Assembly: GCA_001689535.1 (NCBI GenBank)
Contig: LUJP01000104.1
Coordinates: 1 to 10,457, forward strand
Direction: 5' to 3'
From: Bacteroidales bacterium M5
Lineage (GTDB): Bacteria; Bacteroidota; Bacteroidia; Bacteroidales; Muribaculaceae
Length of the DNA: 10,457 bases
A program made the position numbers and the translations under genes. Of this stretch, positions 1 through 6,054 are shown piece after piece. The notes under the pieces are model-generated. The model was not told where the DNA came from. It saw only the letters and a program-made list of their open reading frames with translations, and did no database searches. Positions within the stretch are counted from its first letter, which is position 1. Each line of letters starts with the position of its first letter.

Positions 1-65
1 GCCCACCGGAAAAATCCGCTGACCCGGTTTTGCAGCTGACCCGTTTTACATTGACCCGAGTTTCA
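1..65. mobile_element. Probable terminal end of an IS21-family insertion sequence (partial)
   Basis: Three imperfect direct repeats of 14-15 bp, each TGACCCG followed by a T-rich stretch and ending in CA, lie at 20-34, 37-50 and 52-65. Read on the minus strand the outermost base pair starts TGAAACTCGGGTCA. Ends beginning TG and built from several copies of a short repeat that binds the transposase are typical of the IS21 family (IstA/IstB), which is common in Bacteroidales. No transposase gene is visible because the window starts here, so the element, if real, extends to the left. The likely boundary is base 65, after the final CA. An unrelated repeat cluster is the alternative. The family assignment is inference from the pattern only. 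Confidence 0.42.
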
Positions 66-94
66 TAGCCTCAAATTCAGTCAATTATAATTAT

Positions 95-132
95 AAAACA
101 AAAGACGAACCTTGATAGTTACAAGATTCGCC
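95..132 (-). terminator. Rho-independent terminator of the tRNA-Ala gene
   Basis: On the minus strand, 132-122 (GGCGAATCTTG) pairs with 114-104 (CAAGGTTCGTC) to give an 11-bp stem with two G-U pairs and a 7-base loop (TAACTAT). It is followed at once by TTTTGTTTT (103-95). It begins 10 bases past the tRNA 3' end, so it fits termination of that transcript. A terminator for a gene reading the other way is unlikely because no plus-strand T-run follows the stem. Confidence 0.75.
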
Positions 133-141
133 TTAACAAAG

Positions 142-215
142 TGGAGTATAGCGGACTCGAACCGCTCACCTCGACACTGCCAGTGTCGCGCTCTAGCCAG
201 ATGAGCTAATACCCC
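142..215 (-). tRNA. tRNA-Ala (anticodon GGC)
   Basis: The 74-base sequence folds into a full cloverleaf on the minus strand. It has acceptor arms GGGGTAT and ATACTCC, D stem GCTC/GAGC, anticodon stem CGACA/TGTCG with loop CTGGCAG, a 5-base variable loop AGGTG, and T stem AGCGG/CCGCT with loop TTCGAGT. The anticodon is GGC, which reads alanine codons GCC and GCU. The acceptor stem contains a G3-U70 wobble pair, the main identity signal for alanyl-tRNA synthetase, which confirms the assignment independently of the anticodon. The discriminator base is A73. The 3' CCA is not encoded and must be added after transcription. A promoter lies just upstream and a terminator just downstream, so this is a single-gene unit. 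The gene is intact, with no sign of integration inside it. Confidence 0.97.
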
Positions 216-227
216 TTTTTTGCTTTG

Positions 228-259
228 CAAAGGTAATGGCAATTTTTTTAATAAGCAAG
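228..259 (-). promoter_or_regulatory. Bacteroides-type promoter for tRNA-Ala
   Basis: On the minus strand TACCTTTG (235-228) is a perfect match to the Bacteroidota -7 consensus TAnnTTTG. CTTG (259-256), containing the -33 TTG box, lies 20 bases upstream, which is the expected spacing. Transcription would start within a few bases of 221, shortly before the mature tRNA 5' end at 215. The T-rich DNA further upstream (from about 250) may help. This architecture is the best evidence in the window for the phylum. Confidence 0.65.
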
Positions 260-507
260 ACTTTCCCCGCTTTTTGCAGATTTTTTTGAATAAAAAGCCT
301 CCCACAATGGTAAAATCACAGAACAACTGGCTCCATATACAAACAGGTTATTAAAATCCAAAGGGTTGCGACAAGGCCGCGCCGCGGAGTGACGATATCC
401 TATCGCCACCCTTTTCACCGTCGATAAAGCTATCGACGGTCCATGGCCGGGCGCCTTGGGACGTCGGCCTCCGGCCGTCCCCGAACTCCTTGCACCAGTT
501 CTTACTC
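260..507. other. Gene-free gap between the tRNA unit and the CRISPR array, with a GC-rich palindrome cluster at 360-481
   Basis: About 100 AT-rich bases (260-359) show nothing recognisable. From 360 to 481 the DNA turns GC-rich and full of inverted repeats. Hairpin A is 389-397 against 401-409 (one mismatch, loop TCC). Hairpin B is 417-426 against 431-440, a perfect 10-bp stem with loop AAGC. Hairpin C is 458-469 against 473-481, with GGCC/GGCC at its tip and a 3-base bulge. CAAGGC (372-377) can pair with GCCTTG (453-458), closing A and B into a branched structure. The open frame crossing this stretch on the minus strand is best seen as a by-product of the palindromes. Candidates are a structured RNA on either strand, a dispersed palindromic repeat, or the end structure of the pre-crRNA. 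There is no T-run after any hairpin, so no standard terminator. Confidence 0.5.
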
Positions 508-539
508 GTTTCAATTTCCTATCCTCAGGGAGGAACGAC
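508..539 (-). repeat. Terminal, strongly diverged CRISPR repeat (leader-distal end)
   Basis: This 32-base unit sits exactly one spacer length (35 bases) beyond the next repeat. It keeps plus-strand GTTTCAAT at one edge and CGAC at the other, but matches the consensus at only 21 of 32 positions. Most changes are in the middle. A shifted hairpin is still possible: TTCCT (516-520) and TCC (522-524) against GGG (528-530) and AGGAA (531-535), with one bulged A. It marks the oldest end of the array. Confidence 0.85.
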
Positions 540-574
540 TACTGTCGTAGTGTTGTCAGAAAATTGTCTATGTC

Positions 575-606
575 GTTTCAATCCACGTTCTCATGCTGGG
601 AACGAC
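575..606 (-). repeat. Penultimate CRISPR repeat, six substitutions
   Basis: It differs from the consensus at plus-strand repeat positions 14, 17, 19, 20, 23 and 28. Positions 14 (C to T) and 28 (G to A) pair with each other in the repeat stem, so that base pair changes from C-G to U-A and stays paired. Position 17 becomes a G-U wobble, and 19, 20 and 23 lie in the loop. The first 13 bases, which encode the crRNA 5' handle on the minus strand, are unchanged. Confidence 0.95.
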
Positions 607-706
607 CTCCGCCGTGCGGTAATCCGTAATCTCATTATAGTTTCAATCCACGCTCCCGCGCGGGGAGCGACGCCTTTGACGTTGACGAAGTGCTGGCGAC
701 CTATCG

Positions 707-738
707 GTTTCAATCCACGCTCCCGCGGGGGGAGCGAC
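707..738 (-). repeat. CRISPR repeat variant (one loop substitution), copy 1
   Basis: Identical to the consensus except repeat position 22 (plus strand) C to G, in the hairpin loop. The neighbouring repeat at 773-804 carries the same change, while repeats on both sides of the pair (640-671 and 839-870) are consensus. Confidence 0.95.
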
Positions 739-772
739 CAAGACGGCCGCATGGCGCACAATCCTCGATACC

Positions 773-804
773 GTTTCAATCCACGCTCCCGCGGGGGGAG
801 CGAC
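773..804 (-). repeat. CRISPR repeat variant (one loop substitution), copy 2
   Basis: Carries the same position-22 C to G change as the repeat at 707-738. The shared change suggests that one was copied from the other during spacer acquisition or by recombination. Confidence 0.95.
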
Positions 805-2651
805 ATATAGGCTATAAAACGATGGAGCACAACATGGCGTTTCAATCCACGCTCCCGCGCGGGGAGCGACCTATTGCCGCCTCAAATGGGGCGGTCGGTG
901 GTGGTTTCAATCCACGCTCCCGCGCGGGGAGCGACGGTAAGCGAAATGTCCGGCTCTACCTCTTGTGCCGTTTCAATCCACGCTCCCGCGCGGGGAGCGA
1001 CTGAAGGTGATGAAAATTGGCTTTTCTTAGAAAAGTTTCAATCCACGCTCCCGCGCGGGGAGCGACCCCGACCTTATTGAGTGTGCTGTACTGATGATCG
1101 TTTCAATCCACGCTCCCGCGCGGGGAGCGACATCTACACAATGCGCTTGCCTCAACTCGTCAATGTTTCAATCCACGCTCCCGCGCGGGGAGCGACGCGC
1201 CACCGGCACGGCACCCGGACGGATCTCCGGGTTTCAATCCACGCTCCCGCGCGGGGAGCGACGCGGGCTCTCGGTGGGCATAAAGCTGTCCCACCAGTTT
1301 CAATCCACGCTCCCGCGCGGGGAGCGACAGACCGGAGCAAAGATCCAGAAGGCGAGACCGTAGTTTCAATCCACGCTCCCGCGCGGGGAGCGACGCATCA
1401 TGGCACTGCAACTGCCAAGCCACTGAACAGTTTCAATCCACGCTCCCGCGCGGGGAGCGACGACGCTCACCGGAGCAACCATTTTGCCCTCGGCCAGGTT
1501 TCAATCCACGCTCCCGCGCGGGGAGCGACAGCATGCCCCATGCCATGAGAGCGACGGCCACAATGTTTCAATCCACGCTCCCGCGCGGGGAGCGACATTG
1601 CCTCCATGTCCACCTCCGGCGCCGACCTCAAGTTTCAATCCACGCTCCCGCGCGGGGAGCGACATCAGCAAAGATTGTCAGAGGATGCCATGTTTTGGGT
1701 TTCAATCCACGCTCCCGCGCGGGGAGCGACTGCTGACTTTATTGGACGTGCCGGTCTTGGCGTTGTTTCAATCCACGCTCCCGCGCGGGGAGCGACAGCA
1801 GAGGCAACCGTTTCCGGAGACCCTCGCGCGGTTTCAATCCACGCTCCCGCGCGGGGAGCGACCCCGGGGACAGACAAAGTGCGCAAGACCGACTGGTTTC
1901 AATCCACGCTCCCGCGCGGGGAGCGACGGATGTGTTTCTGCTATCTTTGTAGAGAATGCAAGTTTCAATCCACGCTCCCGCGCGGGGAGCGACACGAATT
2001 CAATTGGAGGAAAAAGACAAACTGCTGGTTTCAATCCACGCTCCCGCGCGGGGAGCGACATCAACCTGATTCAAGATGTTATTCTCAGAGTTGTTTCAAT
2101 CCACGCTCCCGCGCGGGGAGCGACGATTAATGTTTGGCAACCCGATAGCTCGGATTGCGGTTTCAATCCACGCTCCCGCGCGGGGAGCGACAGGTGTTAT
2201 CCGGTGACCTCTGCCTCGTGGAGAAAGTTTCAATCCACGCTCCCGCGCGGGGAGCGACCGTCCTCGTATGCTTGCTCTATGTCGTAGGCATTGTTTCAAT
2301 CCACGCTCCCGCGCGGGGAGCGACGGCCGAACAGTTCTGAGAAAGCTCATTGATTACGGTTTCAATCCACGCTCCCGCGCGGGGAGCGACCTTCGATATC
2401 TTCAAAAATGTCACAATCTGATTGTTTCAATCCACGCTCCCGCGCGGGGAGCGACGGCCGGAATCAGTACGGTACCATCATTCAGGTTGTTTCAATCCAC
2501 GCTCCCGCGCGGGGAGCGACAAAAGCAATATTTCAGGAGCATCGTAAATGCCTGTTTCAATCCACGCTCCCGCGCGGGGAGCGACTCGGTTCGGGCGGCT
2601 CAGCTATGAACATCTGGTGGTTTCAATCCACGCTCCCGCGCGGGGAGCGAC

Positions 2652-2850
2652 AGTGGGGGTTTTAAATGGGTGGGAGAGAGGGGGATATGGGCGGGGATTC
2701 GCGAAAGATGTTTTTAGTGGGTTATATTCTATGGATTTTACAAGGAGGATTTTATGCAATGGGCTGAAGATCAGATGGTGCGAATAGTGGGTGGATCATG
2801 TAGCACTCCTGGTTCGCAACAATATGCGACCCTATGATACGGGCTCGCAA
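2652..2850 (-). promoter_or_regulatory. CRISPR leader
   Basis: These 199 bases lie between the cas2 stop codon and the first repeat, the usual place of a type I-C leader. It should hold the pre-crRNA promoter and the signals for Cas1-Cas2 insertion. On the minus strand the 48 bases next to the first repeat (2699-2652) are almost pure pyrimidine and A, with a single G. Further out, TTCGCGAA (2698-2705) is palindromic. A 13-bp direct repeat TCGCAACnATATG occurs at 2814-2826 and 2845-2857, the second copy overlapping the cas2 stop. No promoter clearly matches the -7/-33 consensus, so the array may also be read from upstream through cas2. Confidence 0.8.
2668..2696 (+). other. Predicted G-quadruplex motif in the leader
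   Basis: The plus strand has five G-runs of at least three in 29 bases: 2668-2670, 2672-2674, 2680-2684, 2689-2691 and 2693-2696. The loops are 1, 5, 4 and 1 bases. A sixth run (2655-2659) lies just outside. This satisfies the usual rule of four runs of three or more G with loops of 1-7. The motif ends 17 bases from the first repeat. The G-rich strand is the template for pre-crRNA, so the RNA itself would be C-rich and the structure would form in DNA. Confidence 0.6.
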
Positions 2851-3141
2851 CTATATGATAATAGCACTGTCCACTTTGTAGGATGTTTCGACCCCGAGGA
2901 CCTCTATACGACGATTTTCATTCTTATTCAGATGATAAAACCGCACGCTGTCGGTGGTTGCATCTATGATGTTGCGTATCGTCTCCTTGAGGATACAAAG
3001 CTGCGCTTCTGTAAGTTCACACTCGAACACTGAGTTCTGCACTCTCTGCCCATGATCAAGACATGCCTTTGCTACTTTACGCAGACGCTTGAGACCGGAG
3101 GTGTCAGTTGTATCCACATCGTATGTCACAAGAATATACAT
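2851..3141 (-). CDS. cas2: CRISPR-associated endonuclease Cas2
   Basis: A 96-residue protein, the usual length for Cas2. It starts MYILVTYDVDT, the first beta strand of the Cas2 ferredoxin fold, carrying the conserved Asp8 after the tyrosine. The following helix (KRLRKVAKACLDHG) and the stretch QRVQNSVFEC match the family. Cas2 forms a dimer that bridges two Cas1 dimers and measures the DNA to be inserted as a spacer; its nuclease activity is generally not needed for this. It is the last gene of the operon, 5 bases after the cas1 stop, with its own stop at the edge of the leader. The only ATG that keeps the first beta strand was chosen. The upstream region is A-rich (AATAAAATAAAG) without a Shine-Dalgarno sequence. 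Confidence 0.97.
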   Translation of the reverse strand: MYILVTYDVDTTDTSGLKRLRKVAKACLDHGQRVQNSVFECELTEAQLCILKETIRNIIDATTDSVRFYHLNKNENRRIEVLGVETSYKVDSAIII

Positions 3142-3146
3142 TGGCT

Positions 3147-4169
3147 TTATTTTATTAGGAAAACGGGATAATCATCAATATCGTTTCTTATATACCGTGC
3201 CAGCATCAGCGCCTGAACGTGGGGCAACAGTCCGACCTCCACCTTTTCGTTCAGATAGGGATGGATTATTGTCTCGCGCTTGCGGTTCTGCCAGGCCGTG
3301 AGAAATGCCTTTCTGCCATTGTCGGTCAGAACAACACCGGAATCCCCCTGATGCAGAAAATCTTTCGGCGTAATCTGACGCTTATTGATCAGTGAAAGCA
3401 CAAAACGGTCGCCGAGATACGCCCTGAACTCCTCCATCATGTCGAGAGCCAGGGATGTACGGCCAGGTCGCAACGAATGAAGAAAGCCCACATACGGGTC
3501 AAGGCCCACGGTTTCAAGAGCTGCGGCGATATCATTTGCGATTAAGGTATATGCCAATGACAACATGGCATTCACCGCATCGCGAGGGGGTCGGCGGCTT
3601 CGTCCATTGAATGGGAAAGACTCCTTTTGATTCAGGATAAGGCACGGAAGAACATTAAAATATATGTTTGACGCCATCCCTTCGAATCCTATCAGCTCAT
3701 TCTTATCGCTGGCGGCAAGCGCCCGGTTTTTGTTCAACTCGAGCATTGAGACTGCCGACTCTACCTCTTGACATCCACCGTAATCCCGACAGTAGCGCCG
3801 GAGTATGCTACGGTAGTTCTGAATCTTGGCCGCAATCATGAGTCTTGCCACATGAAGTGACCATTCTTCATCGTCGGACAGTGAATACTGCGCTTTCCGG
3901 AGAAGCACATTTCCACGCACAGCTCCCTGAACACGGCTGATGAACCTACCGTTAGGCGAGAGAAAAGTAAGTGCAATGCCGTTTTCACCGCATAGCTTCA
4001 TAAGGCCTGGGCTTGCCCCCATGTAACCGAAGGTAACGATGGCCTCGATGTTTATGGCCGGAATCCGGAACACCTCCTCCTGCCTGACAGACACTACGAT
4101 ATTCTGCCCGTCCTTGCTGAGATAGGCTTCAGGCGTGGTGACGTAAAGCGTATTCAATAATTTTCTCAT
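3147..4169 (-). CDS. cas1: CRISPR-associated integrase Cas1 (type I-C)
   Basis: A 340-residue protein, close to the usual 340-345 for Cas1 of type I-C. The N-terminal beta domain (about 1-85) is followed by the helical catalytic domain. The metal-binding residues expected for Cas1 are visible: Glu163 in IGFEGMASNIYF, His231 in VGFLHSLRPGRTSLALD, and Glu246 in DMMEEFR, with Asp243 nearby. SFPFNGRSRRPPRDAVNAMLS (about 184-204) is typical of the family. Cas1 joins protospacer DNA to the leader-repeat junction by transesterification, working as two dimers held by Cas2. Its start overlaps the cas4 stop by four bases (ATGA, 4166-4169), which suggests coupled translation. The gene is intact. Confidence 0.98.
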   Translation of the reverse strand: MRKLLNTLYVTTPEAYLSKDGQNIVVSVRQEEVFRIPAINIEAIVTFGYMGASPGLMKLCGENGIALTFLSPNGRFISRVQGAVRGNVLLRKAQYSLSDDEEWSLHVARLMIAAKIQNYRSILRRYCRDYGGCQEVESAVSMLELNKNRALAASDKNELIGFEGMASNIYFNVLPCLILNQKESFPFNGRSRRPPRDAVNAMLSLAYTLIANDIAAALETVGLDPYVGFLHSLRPGRTSLALDMMEEFRAYLGDRFVLSLINKRQITPKDFLHQGDSGVVLTDNGRKAFLTAWQNRKRETIIHPYLNEKVEVGLLPHVQALMLARYIRNDIDDYPVFLIK

Positions 4170-4825
4170 AAGAGATTTTGTTTAAGATAAGACTCAACAT
4201 TACCACAACCTTTTACGCGTGGGACACAGATGTCTTTCAGCGAACACCTGCCGCAATGCTTACCGGAGGTGGCCATCGGTATCTTCCGACTCTCATATAT
4301 CCTATGCATTTCTGTAGCGCATTCTTTCACAATGTCACGCAACCGCGGAGTGATTTCCACACCGACCCGACGACGAATCTCGCCATAGAAGAAAGCTCCG
4401 TGGGATATACGGATGGAATACATCTCTTCAAGACACATGGCCTGCGCGGCAAGCTGCACCTCATCCACCTCATTTGTCTTTGGCTTTCCATGCTTATATT
4501 CCACTGGCAGAGGAGTCCACCGACCGGGATATCTGGGATGCTGAATGGTATCAGCGACGCCTTGGGCCGGCAGAAGCTCTATGGCATCACTGATACCGTA
4601 AAGACCAAGCTCGCGGGAAGCGATACTGACGGAACGCAGGGTTATATGCTCACCGCACTTCTGACGATAGAACGGATCATCCACATGCTTGTGCAGCAGC
4701 TGGCCTTCAACCGTAAGCCGATTGTCTTCCCACTGCTGCTCAAGATGAATGAGAGCCCATTGCCGGGGACAGAACCTAAAGTGCTGTATCCCCGACAACA
4801 TCAGCATATCGTCGTCCGTGAACAT
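4166..4825 (-). CDS. cas4: CRISPR-associated exonuclease Cas4 (RecB-like, Fe-S)
   Basis: A 219-residue protein. It carries the four cysteines expected to hold a 4Fe-4S cluster: Cys19 in HFRFCPRQW and Cys191, Cys194 and Cys200 in HCGRCSLKDIC. The PD-(D/E)XK nuclease core is complete: Asp80 in LYGISDA, Glu109 and Lys111 in LPVEYKHGKPK, and Gln124 in DEVQLAAQA. In type I-C, Cas4 binds Cas1 and trims prespacers so that spacers come from sites with the correct PAM and are inserted in the right direction. The start codon shares one base with the cas7 stop (TAATG, 4823-4827) and the end overlaps cas1 by four bases, so it is firmly in the operon. All key residues are present. Confidence 0.97.
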   Translation of the reverse strand: MFTDDDMLMLSGIQHFRFCPRQWALIHLEQQWEDNRLTVEGQLLHKHVDDPFYRQKCGEHITLRSVSIASRELGLYGISDAIELLPAQGVADTIQHPRYPGRWTPLPVEYKHGKPKTNEVDEVQLAAQAMCLEEMYSIRISHGAFFYGEIRRRVGVEITPRLRDIVKECATEMHRIYESRKIPMATSGKHCGRCSLKDICVPRVKGCGNVESYLKQNLL

Positions 4826-5676
4826 TATATCAGCTCTTCCACCGTGACATTTGCAGGCACAGCCTCCTTATCGATCGTCACTTTGTAGTCACTGAACGAG
4901 CGAGGAGCGCCATCGCATATTTTCTCAATCTTAATCAAGTCAAACAATTTGTTGGCAGGTGCATTTCCAAGCATGGAATCATGTTTGAATACGATAAGTT
5001 TCTGCGCACTCATGAGTCCGCGGGCAGCTGACCGGTCAATGTCAAACATATTCTTCAACGCCTCCCAGAAGAGCTCGAGATCCTCTTCCGAGAAACCGGT
5101 CTGTTGGGCAAGATTGGCCGAGATAAAACCGTGACATACATAAAGACCGTAAGGCACCGTGGCTTTGCGGCCCATTGTACGGTTATCTCCTTTTTGTTTT
5201 TCAGCTTCTTTTTCGGTAGCAACAGCCATACGTGTGATGGAATGTTCGGCTGTCGCAATTGGATCTACGGATCTGGCAAATGTCAATTGCACAGCTCCTC
5301 TCACCTGCCCGGCATTCTTTCCGGTTGACATAACGGCTCCGAAAGTGCGGATATCATAGAAATTCCTGCACATGAATCTGCGGGCGGCTTCGGTTTTATC
5401 CTTAGCCTCTTTCACCTCAGAATCGTCATGGGCTTTATCTATCAAGGTATTCAAAACGGCTTTCTCTTTTATGAAAATATCGTAACCGTCAGCCAGTCCA
5501 TTTGCCGTCTGGACATAGTTTCTTACTTTGCGTTTCAGACATACATCCGTCACCAGCCCCATACCTGTCTCAGCATCCACACGCGGGAGATTACCGGCAT
5601 CAGGATCGCCGTTGGGATTTCCGTCCTGTACATCAAAGATATAAACGAAATCAATTCTGTTCTTAAGTTCTGACAT
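4825..5676 (-). CDS. cas7: Cascade backbone protein Cas7c (Csd2)
   Basis: A 283-residue protein of the Csd2/Cas7 family, normal in length. The N-terminus has the family hallmark NPNGDPDAGNLPRVD (20-34). Other conserved blocks are FYDIRTFGAVMSTG (106-119), NAGQVRGAVQLTFARSVDPI (121-140), and DIDRSAARG with the VFKHDSMLGNAP stretch (212-240). Several copies of Cas7 line the crRNA and form the helical backbone of the type I-C Cascade complex. The gene begins 12 bases after the cas8c stop and ends sharing one base with cas4. The ATG at 5676 places the RNA-recognition fold directly at the N-terminus, as in other members. No defect is visible. Confidence 0.98.
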   Translation of the reverse strand: MSELKNRIDFVYIFDVQDGNPNGDPDAGNLPRVDAETGMGLVTDVCLKRKVRNYVQTANGLADGYDIFIKEKAVLNTLIDKAHDDSEVKEAKDKTEAARRFMCRNFYDIRTFGAVMSTGKNAGQVRGAVQLTFARSVDPIATAEHSITRMAVATEKEAEKQKGDNRTMGRKATVPYGLYVCHGFISANLAQQTGFSEEDLELFWEALKNMFDIDRSAARGLMSAQKLIVFKHDSMLGNAPANKLFDLIKIEKICDGAPRSFSDYKVTIDKEAVPANVTVEELI

Positions 5677-5688
5677 AGCTATATAAAA

Positions 5689-6054
5689 TTAAACTGTTGT
5701 TGATTGATCTTTTTTACTTGTAAAGAAGTCCTGCCGCTGATGGTAGTAGCCCACAAAGAAACGCCCTTGGTCCTGCAGGTCGAGATGGGAAGGGAATCCA
5801 TCGGCCGATATCTTTTCGACAATCTCCTGCTTAAGTTTCTCAAAATATATCTTCCGTCCTTCATCCAGTTTTTCGGAATGATGTACCGAAAGATTAAGGA
5901 TAGTGGGAAATACAGCTGCCGGTGTGGCACTGGCGGCATTCATATATCTTTCGCGAAGAGTACTTATATGATTTGCATCTTCCTGGATTTTATCCAGCAC
6001 GGCAAACAGGCGTCCGCACAGGTAGCCTTGATTTTTGTTTTCCTTGTCTAACAT
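5689..6054 (-). CDS. cas11c: Cas11c small subunit from an internal start in cas8c (predicted)
   Basis: Type I-C systems are known to translate a separate small subunit, Cas11c, from the 3' part of cas8c, in frame. Here an ATG at 6054 (Met450 of Cas8c) opens a 121-residue frame to the shared stop. It begins MLDKENKNQG and continues with the helical GRLFAVLDKIQ segment. This length and position match the known Cas11c of Desulfovibrio vulgaris type I-C. The bases before the ATG on the minus strand (AATAAAAAGATAGAACCT) are A-rich, the kind of start region favoured in Bacteroidota, which mostly do without Shine-Dalgarno pairing. Cas11c copies line the belly of Cascade and stabilise the crRNA-DNA hybrid. 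Existence is inferred from the family; the start site is predicted. Confidence 0.65.
   Translation of the reverse strand: MLDKENKNQGYLCGRLFAVLDKIQEDANHISTLRERYMNAASATPAAVFPTILNLSVHHSEKLDEGRKIYFEKLKQEIVEKISADGFPSHLDLQDQGRFFVGYYHQRQDFFTSKKDQSTTV

Larger units (their letters stand above)
508..2651 (-). CRISPR. Type I-C CRISPR array, 33 repeats and 32 spacers
   Basis: Thirty-three 32-bp repeats start at 508, 575, 640, 707, 773, 839, 904, 970, 1035, 1100, 1165, 1231, 1297, 1363, 1430, 1498, 1565, 1632, 1699, 1765, 1831, 1896, 1962, 2028, 2093, 2160, 2227, 2293, 2359, 2424, 2489, 2554 and 2620. In crRNA sense (minus strand) the repeat begins GTCGCTCCCC, has a 7-bp stem CGCTCCC/GGGAGCG around loop CGCGC, and ends TGGATTGAAAC. 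The last 11 bases would be the crRNA 5' handle left by Cas5c. This is the classic type I-C repeat. The 32 spacers are 33-36 bases long (ten of 33, thirteen of 34, eight of 35, one of 36) and no two look alike by eye. Twenty-nine repeats match the consensus; the exceptions are at 508, 575, 707 and 773. Direction follows from three facts: the cas operon and leader lie to the right, the divergent repeats lie to the left, and the handle sequence is at the minus-strand 3' end of the repeat. The newest spacer is therefore 2586-2619 and the oldest 540-574. Confidence 0.99.

Noticed and set aside
441..474. A further repeat beyond 508
   Set aside because: The position expected from spacing shows no match to the repeat edges; the array ends at 508.
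248..514. 88-codon minus-strand frame over the GC-rich cluster
   Set aside because: Its first codons lie in the diverged CRISPR repeat, its middle is made of perfect palindromes, and it runs into the tRNA promoter. I recognise no domain, so the frame is probably a by-product.
508..2665. Many open frames on both strands across the array
   Set aside because: They are produced by the 32-bp repeat read in different frames; every one shows the same repeated peptide, and none has a start context or a family match.
2652..2787. Open frame continuing from the array into the leader on the plus strand
   Set aside because: It begins inside repeats, opposes the direction of all neighbours and covers the G-rich leader; no coding features.
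2817..2855. Minus-strand TATTGTTG and TATAGTTG as -7 promoter elements (also TATAGTTG at 8120-8127)
   Set aside because: They differ from TAnnTTTG at a conserved T, and no -33 TTG lies 19-21 bases upstream. Not strong enough to list as promoters.
4178..4888. 236-codon plus-strand frame opposite cas4
   Set aside because: It is the complement shadow of cas4, which has all its catalytic and Fe-S residues and fits the operon.
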